NCBI RefSeq assembly: GCF_007565055.1
Contig: NC_044554.1
Location: 56,267,676-56,331,675 of the forward strand
Origin: Rhinopithecus roxellana
Lineage: Eukaryota > Chordata > Mammalia > Primates > Cercopithecidae
Direction of reading: 5' to 3'
Length of the DNA stretch: 64,000 nt
The notes under the pieces were generated by a model, which was not told the DNA's origin, searched no databases, and saw only the letters and a program-made list of their open reading frames with translations. Both the position numbers and the translations under genes were made by a program. Shown here in pieces: positions 58,333 to 64,000 of this stretch. Numbering within the stretch: the first letter of the stretch is position 1; each line of letters begins with the position of its first letter.

Positions 58333-61300
58333 TCAGTTCCCACCTATGAGTGAGAACATGCGGTATTTGGTTTTCTGTTCTTGTGATAGTTTGCTGAGAA
58401 TGATGGTTTCCAGCTGCATCCATGTCCCTACAAAGGACACAAATTCATCCTTTTTTATGGCTGCATAGTATTCCATGGTGTATATGTGCCACATTTTCTT
58501 AATCCAGTCTGTCACTGATGGACATTTGGGTTGATTCCAAGTCTTTGCTATTGTGAATAGTGCCTGCAATAAACATACGTGTGCATGTGTCTTGGTAGTT
58601 GAATAATTTATAATCCTTTGGGTATATACCCAGTAGTGGGATGGCTGGGTCATATGGTACAACTAGTTCTAGATCCTTGAGGAATTGCCATACTGTTTTC
58701 CATAATGGTTGAACTAGTTTACAATCCCACCAACAGTGTAAAAGTGTTCCTATTTCTCCACATCCTCTCCAACACCTGTTGTTTCCTGATTTTTTAATGA
58801 TTGCCATTCTAACTTGTGTGAGATGGTATCTCATTGTGGTTTTGATTTGCATTTCTCTGATGGCGAGTGATGATGAGCATTTTTTCATGTGTCTGTTGGC
58901 TGTATGAATGTCTTCTTTTGAGAAATGTCTGTTCATATCCTTTGCCCACTTTTTGATGGGGTTGTTTGTTTTTTTCTTGTATATTTGTTTGAGTTCTTTG
59001 TAGATTCTGGATATTAGCCCTTTGTCAGATGAGTAGATTGCAAAAATTTTCTCCCATTCTGTAGGTTGCATGTTCACTTTGATGGTAGTTTCTTTCGCTG
59101 TGCAGAAGCTCTTTAGTTCAATTAGATCCCATTGGTCAATTTTGGCTTTTGCTGCCATTGCTTTTGGTTTTTTAGACATGAAGTCCTTGCCCATGCCTAT
59201 GTCCTGAATGGTACTACCTAGATTTTCTTCTAGGGTTTTTATGGTATTAGGTCTAACATTTAAGTCTCTAATCCATCTTGAATTAATCTTCGTATAAGGA
59301 GTAAGGAAAGGATCCAGTTTCAGCTTTCTACTTATGGCTAGCCAATTTTCCCAGCACCATTGATTAAATAGGGAATCCTTTCCCCATTTCCTGTTTCTCT
59401 CAGGTTTGTCAAAGATCAGGTGGCTGTAGATGTGTGGTATTATTTCTGAGGACTCTGTTCTGTTCCATTGGTCTATATCTCTGTTTTGGTACCAGTACCA
59501 TGCTTGTTTTGGTTACTGTAGCCTTGTAGTATAGTTTCAAGTCAGGTAGCGTGACGCCTCCAGCTTTGTCCTTTTGACTTAGGATTGTCTTGGCAATGCA
59601 GGCTCTTTTTTGGTTCCATATGAACTTTAAAGCAGTTTTATCCAATTCTGTGAAGAAACTCATTAGTAGCTTGATGGGGATGGCATTGAATCTATAAATA
59701 ACCTTGGGCAGTATGGCCATTTTCATGATATTGATTCTTCCTATCCATGAGCATGGTATGTTCTTCCATTGTTTGTGTCCTCTTTTATTTCACTGAGCAG
59801 TGGTTTGTAGTTCTCCTTGAAGAGGTCCTTTACATCCCTTGTAAGCTGGATTCCTAGGTATTTTATTCTCTTTGAAGCAATTGTGAATGGAAGTTCATTC
59901 CTGATTTGGCTCTCTGCTTGTCTGTTACTGGTGTATAAGAATGCTTGTGATTTTTGCACATTAATTTTGTATCCTGAGACTTTGCTGAAGTTGCTTATCA
60001 GCTTAAGGAGATTTTGGGCTGAGACAATGGGGTTTTCTAAATATACAATCATGTCATCTGCAAACAGGGACAATTTGACTTCTTCTTTTCCGAACTGAAT
60101 ACCCTTGATTTCTTTCTCTTGCCTGATTGCCCTAGCCAGAACTTCCAACACTATGTTGAATAGGAGTGGTGAGAGAGGGCATCCCTGTCTTGTACCAGTT
60201 TTCAAAGGGAATTTTTCCAGTTTTTGCCCATTCAGTATGATATTAGCTGTGGGTTTGTCATAAATAGCTCTTACTATTTTGAGGTACGTTCCATCAATAC
60301 CAAATTTATTGAGCGTTTTTAGCATGAAGGGCTGTTGAATTTTGTCAAAAGCCTTTACTGCATCTATTGAGATAATCATGTGGTTCTTGACTTTGGTTCT
60401 GTTTATATGCTGGATTATGTTTATTGATTTGCAAATGTTGAACCAGCCTTGCATCCCAGGGATGAAGCCCACTTGATCATGGTGGATAAGCTTTTTGATG
60501 TGCTGCTGAATCCGGTTTGCCAGTATTTTATTGAGGATTTTTGCATCAATGTTCATCAGGGATATTGGTCTAAAATTCTCTTTTTTTGTTGTGTCTCTGC
60601 CAGGCTTTGGTATCAGGATGATGTTGGCCTCATAAAATGAGTTAGGGAGGATTCCCTCTTTTTCTATTGATTGGAATAGTTTCAGAAGGAATGGTACCAG
60701 CTCCTCCTTGTACCTCTGGTAGAATTCAGCTGTGAATCCATCTGGTCCTGGACTTTTTTTGGTGGGTAGGCTATTAATTGTTGCCTCAATTTCAGAGCCT
60801 GCTATTGGTCTATTCAGGGATTCAACTTCTTCCTGGTTTAGTCTTGGGAGAGTGTAAGTGTCCAGGAAATTATCCATTTCTTCTAGATTTTCTAGTTGAT
60901 TTGCGTAGAGGTGTTTATAGTATTCTCTGATGGTAGTTTGTATTTCTGTGGGGTCGGTGGTGATATCCCCTTTATCATTTTTTATTGCATCTATTTGATT
61001 CCTCTCTCTTTTCTTCTTTATTAGTCTTGCTAGCGGTCTGTCAATTTTGTTGATCTTTTCAAAAAACCAACTCCTGGATTCATTGATTGTTTGGAGGGTT
61101 TTTTGTGTCTCTATCTCCTTCAGTTCTGCTCTGATCTTAGTTATTTCTTGCCTTCTGCTAGCTTTTGAATGTGTTTGCTCTTGCCTCTCTAGTTCTTTTA
61201 ATTGTGATGTTAGAGTGTCAATTTTAGATCTTTCCTGCTTTCTCTTGTGGGCTTTTAGTGCTATAAATTTCCCTCTACACACTGCTTTAAATGTGTCCCA

Positions 61301-62160
61301 GAGATTCTGGTATGTTGTATCTTTGTTCTCATTGCTTTCAAAGAACATCTTTATTTCTGCCTTCATTTCATTATGTACCCAGTAGTCATTCAGGAGCAGG
61401 TTGTTCAGTTTCCATGTAGTTGAGCGGTTTTGATTGAGTTTCTTAGTCCTGAGTTCTAGTTTGATTGCACTGTGGTCTGAGAGACAGTTTGTTATAATTT
61501 CTGTTCTTTTACATTTGCTGAGGAGTGCTTTACTTCCAATTATGTGGTCAATTTTGGAATAAGTGTGATGTGGTGCTGAGAAGAATGTATATTCTGTTAT
61601 TTGGGGTGGAGAGTTCTATAGATGTCTATTAGGTCCGCTTGGTGCAGAGATGAGTTCAATTCCTCAATATCCTTGTTAACTTTCTGTCTCGTTGATCTGT
61701 CTAATATTGACAGTGGAGTGTTGAAGTCTCCCATTATTATTGTATGGGAGTCTAAGTCTCTTTGTAAGTCTCTAAGGATTTGCTTTATGAATCTGGGTGC
61801 TCCTGGATTGGGTGCATATATATTTAGGAGAGTTAGCTCTTCCTGTTGAATTGATCCCTTTACCATTATGTAATGGCCTTCTTTGTCTCTTTTGATCTTT
61901 GATGGTTTAAAATCTGTTTTATCAGAGACTAGGATTGCAACCCCTGCTTTTTTTTGTTGTCCATTTGCTTGGTAGATGTTCCTCCATCCCTTTATTTTGA
62001 GCCTATGTATGTCTCTGCATGTGAGATAGGTCTCCTGAATACAGCAGACTGATGGGTCTTGACTCTTTATCCAGTTTGCCAGTCTGTGTCTTTTAATTGG
62101 AGCATTTAGTCCATTTACATTTAAGGTTAATATTGTTATGTGTGAACTTGATCCTGCCAT
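58333..62160 (-). pseudogene. L1 ORF2 (endonuclease/reverse transcriptase), broken by four frameshifts
   Basis: The total length, 3,828 bp, equals that of a complete ORF2, so the lesions cancel in size. The N-terminal endonuclease is visible with Asn14, Glu43, Tyr115, Asp145 and Asn147 in place; Asp205 and the SDH motif lie after the first break. The lesions are a one-base deletion at about 61,600, which creates an immediate TAA (61,597-61,599) after 187 codons; a one-base deletion near 59,768; a one-base insertion near 59,513; and a one-base insertion near 58,564. The longest surviving frame (61,366-59,741, 541 codons) carries the Z region and the reverse transcriptase with its QGCPLSP and FADD motifs (FADD codons at 60,053-60,064). 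A later frame keeps the CX3CX7HX4C cysteine motif (about 58,721-58,774). Normal ORF2p nicks DNA and reverse-transcribes L1 RNA; this copy cannot encode it whole. Confidence 0.95.
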
Positions 62161-62223
62161 TATGATATTAACTGGTTATTTTGCTCGTTAGTTGATGCAG
62201 TTTCTTCCTAGCCTCAATGGTCT
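62161..62223 (-). other. L1 inter-ORF spacer, 63 bp
   Basis: It lies between the ORF1 stop and the ORF2 start. The length equals the standard primate L1 spacer, through which ORF2 is translated by unconventional termination/reinitiation. Confidence 0.9.
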
Positions 62224-63240
62224 TTACATTTTTGCATGTTTTTGCAATGGCTGGTACCGTTTGTTCCTTTCCATGTTTAGGGCTTCCATCAGGGTCTCTT
62301 GTAAGGCAGGCCTGGTGGTGACAAAATCTCTAATCATTTGCTTATCTGTAAAGGATTTTATTTCTCCCTCACTTATGATACTTAGTTTGGCTGGATATGA
62401 AATTCTGGGTTGAAAATTCTTTTCTTTAAGAACGTTGAATATTGGCCCCCACTCTCTTCTGGCTTGTAGAGTTTCTGCTGAGAGATCTGCTGTTAGTCTG
62501 ATGGGCTTCCCTTTGTGGGTAACCCGACCTTTCTCTCTGGCTGCCCTTAAGATTTTTTCCTTCATTTCAACTTTGGTGAATGTGGCAATTATGTGTCTTG
62601 GAGTTGCTCTTCTGAAGGAGTATCTTTGTGGCGTTCTCTGTATTTCCTGAATTTGAATGTTGGCCTGCCCTACTAGGTTGGGGAAGTTCTCCTGGATGAT
62701 ATCCTGAAGAGTGTTTTCCAACTTGGTTCCATTTTCCCCCTCACTTTCAGGCACCCCAATCAGACGTAGATTTGGTCTTTTTACATAATCCCATACTTCT
62801 TGTAGGCTTTGTTCATTTCTTTTTCTTCTTTTTTCTTTTGGTTTCTCTTCTCGCTTCATTTCATTCATTTGATCCTCAGTCGCTGATACTCTTTCTTCCA
62901 GATGATCGAGTCGGTTACTGAAGCTTGTGGATTTGTCATGTATTTCTCGTGTCATGGTTTTCATCTCTGTCATTTCGTTTATGACCTTCTCTGCATGAAT
63001 TAGTCTAGCTGTCAATTCTTCCACTCTTTTTTCAAGATTTTTAGTTTCTTTGCGCTGGGTACGTAATTCCTCCTTTAGCTCTGAGAAGTTTGATGGACTG
63101 AAGCCTTCTTCTCTCATCTCGTCAAAGTCATTCTCTGACCAGCTTCGATCCGTTGCAGGTGATGGGCTGCGCTCCTTTGCAGGGGGAGATGAGCTCTTAT
63201 TTTTTGAATTTCCAGCTTTTCTGCCCTGCTTTTTCCCCAT
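62224..63240 (-). CDS. L1 ORF1p, RNA-binding chaperone, uninterrupted
   Basis: The 338 codons are the standard length of primate ORF1p. The protein forms trimers that coat L1 RNA and act as a nucleic-acid chaperone in cytoplasmic ribonucleoprotein particles. Seen in order: a basic, Ser/Pro-rich N-terminus (1-50), a coiled coil with heptad spacing (about 52-152), an RRM domain (about 157-252, with the RPNLRLIGVPE start) and a C-terminal domain (about 253-323) with the conserved Arg261-Arg262 pair. The four proline-directed sites known in human ORF1p, Ser18, Ser27, Thr203 and Thr213, are all kept. The start is the first ATG after the 5' UTR, with the usual MGKK beginning. The coiled-coil part differs clearly from the current human L1 type, pointing to an older subfamily. 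Whether the protein is made is unknown. Confidence 0.95.
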   Translation of the reverse strand: MGKKQGRKAGNSKNKSSSPPAKERSPSPATDRSWSENDFDEMREEGFSPSNFSELKEELRTQRKETKNLEKRVEELTARLIHAEKVINEMTEMKTMTREIHDKSTSFSNRLDHLEERVSATEDQMNEMKREEKPKEKRRKRNEQSLQEVWDYVKRPNLRLIGVPESEGENGTKLENTLQDIIQENFPNLVGQANIQIQEIQRTPQRYSFRRATPRHIIATFTKVEMKEKILRAAREKGRVTHKGKPIRLTADLSAETLQARREWGPIFNVLKEKNFQPRISYPAKLSIISEGEIKSFTDKQMIRDFVTTRPALQETLMEALNMERNKRYQPLQKHAKM

Positions 63241-64000
63241 CTTTGTGGTTTTATCTGTCTCTGGTCTTTGATGATGGTGACGTACTGATGGGGATTTGGT
63301 ATAGGTGTCCTTCCTGTTTGATAGTTTTCCTTCTGACAGTCAGGACCCTCAGCTATAGGTCTGTTGGAGATTGCTTGAGGTCCACTCCAGACCCTGTTTG
63401 CCTGGGTATCAGCAGCAGAGGTTGCAGAAGATAGAATATTGCTGAACAGCGAGTGTACCTGTCTGATTCTTACTTTGGAAGCTTCCTCTCAGGGGTGTAC
63501 TCCACCCTGTGAGGTGTGGGGTGTCAGACTGCCCCTAGTGGGGGATGTCTCCCAGTTAGGCTACTCAGGGGTGAGGGACCCACTTGAGCAGGCAGTCTGT
63601 CCGTTCTCAGATCTCAGCCTCCATGTTGGGAGATCCACTGCTCTCTTCAAAGCTGTCAGACAGAGTGGTTCGCGTCTGCTCAGGCCTCTGCTATTTCCCC
63701 TGTTGTTTTTCAGCTGAGCCTTGCCCCCAGAGGTGGAGTCTATAGACACAGGCAGGTTTCCTTGAGCTGCTGTGAGCTCCACCCAGTTGGAGCTTCCCAG
63801 CGGCTTTGTTTACCTACTTAAGCCTCAGCAATGGCGGGCGCCCCTCCCCCAGCCTCGCTGCTGCCTTGTGGTTAGATCGCCGCAGACTGCTGTGTTAACA
63901 ATGAGGGAGGCTCCGTGGGCGTGGGACCCTCCCGGCCAGGTGAGGGATATATTCTTCTGGTGTGCCCGTTGCTTAAAGCGCGGTACTGGGGTGGGAGTTA
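63241..64000 (-). promoter_or_regulatory. L1PA 5' UTR with sense and antisense promoter region (partial)
   Basis: This is GC-richer, CpG-containing sequence upstream of ORF1, reading right to left. In primate L1 the 5' UTR holds an internal RNA polymerase II promoter near its 5' end and an antisense promoter. The extreme 5' end with the expected YY1 site is outside the window. The antisense promoter would drive plus-strand transcripts away from the element, to the right. The activity of this copy cannot be judged from sequence. Confidence 0.85.
63831..63875 (+). pseudogene. Truncated L1 ORF0 (antisense ORF in 5' UTR)
   Basis: On the strand opposite L1, an ATG at 63,831 opens a frame starting MAGAPPP. 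This is the position and beginning of primate ORF0, a peptide of about 70 residues reported from the L1 antisense promoter transcript and able to splice into neighbouring exons. Here an in-frame TAG at 63,873-63,875 ends it after 14 codons. It is therefore a shortened or not yet extended version. Confidence 0.7.

Larger units (their letters stand above)
58093..64000 (-). mobile_element. Nearly full-length primate L1PA retrotransposon, antisense
   Basis: The element reads from right to left: 5' UTR (63,241 to beyond the window end), ORF1 (63,240-62,224), a 63-bp spacer, ORF2 region (62,160-58,333), a 3' UTR with a polypurine tract (about 58,258-58,280 on the other strand), an AATAAA-type signal and a degenerate A tail (58,093-58,115). 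Its span implies that about 150 bp of the usual 900-bp 5' UTR lies outside the window. L1 copies itself by target-primed reverse transcription of its own RNA in the nucleus. ORF1 is open and ORF2 has four single-base indels, so autonomous mobility is not expected. The ORF1 coiled-coil type and the 3' UTR variant suggest an older L1PA group (roughly PA6-PA10), which is inference. Confidence 0.97.

Noticed and set aside
59741..61366. 541-codon reverse transcriptase frame as a host or retroviral gene
   Set aside because: The FADD motif, Z region and flanking endonuclease and ORF1 show that it is the middle of a broken L1 ORF2, not an independent gene or a retrovirus.
59817..63717. Plus-strand open frames across the L1 body
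   Set aside because: They are antisense shadows of ORF1 and ORF2. Only the ORF0 start at 63,831 has a known counterpart.
1..64000. tRNA, rRNA, snRNA or well-known microRNA genes
   Set aside because: I looked for some familiar mature microRNA seeds (let-7, miR-9, miR-124, miR-137, miR-218) and for tRNA-type box words, and found none outside SINE-derived sequence. This was a visual check, not an exhaustive scan.
1..64000. An undescribed multi-gene system such as a defence island or biosynthetic cluster
   Set aside because: The window is primate intergenic or intronic DNA dominated by retroelements. There is no cluster of coding genes to support such a system.

Overview
The window is primate nuclear DNA, almost certainly human. 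It carries Alu elements of the J, S and Y type, a long antisense L1PA retrotransposon, and a background of old MIR, L2 and L1M fragments. These repeats are absent from bacterial and viral genomes and, for Alu and L1PA, from non-primates. Most of the sequence is AT-rich and Alu-poor, with only seven Alus in 64 kb. That is typical of a large intron or gene desert. No host protein-coding exon can be recognised on either strand, and there is no operon, CRISPR array, tRNA or rRNA. The open reading frames outside the L1 are short and lie in repeats or GC-rich DNA.

Layout. Bases 1-27,500 are unique AT-rich DNA sprinkled with fragments of MIR, L2 and L1M, four Alus (4.3, 6.0, 10.1 and 12.3 kb) and several microsatellites. 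Bases 27,500-30,310 form a broad CpG-rich domain with GC boxes, a G-quadruplex-type motif, a 9-bp minisatellite and a TG/CG tract. This is the one clear regulatory landmark and presumably a promoter. Its three best splice donor sequences all read on the minus strand, which suggests that alternative first exons of a minus-strand transcript start here. The gene itself could not be identified. Bases 30,310-57,300 return to AT-rich DNA. They hold two Alus, a mosaic of L2 copies interrupted by younger insertions (41-43.7 kb and 46.2-47.2 kb), LTR-like elements, one palindromic DNA-transposon-like element with clean target duplications (53.3 kb), and an old antisense L1 fragment (55.9-56.9 kb).

Bases 57,320-64,000 are a pile of retroelements: an AluJ, a truncated old L1 tail with target duplications, and a nearly full-length antisense L1PA. 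Its 5' end lies just outside the window. The L1PA has an uninterrupted 338-residue ORF1 and the normal 63-bp spacer. Its ORF2 is complete in length but broken by four single-base indels. The antisense ORF0 of the 5' UTR stops after 14 codons. The element is therefore expected to be unable to retrotranspose by itself, although ORF1p is open and an outward-facing antisense promoter could act on DNA to the right of the window.

No previously undescribed biological system is evident. The best leads are the unidentified CpG-island promoter with minus-strand donors, the intact ORF1 in an otherwise dead older L1PA, and a few unique, homeodomain-site-rich stretches that may be conserved enhancers. Family names of old repeats come from recalled consensus patterns, not from a search, and their boundaries are approximate.
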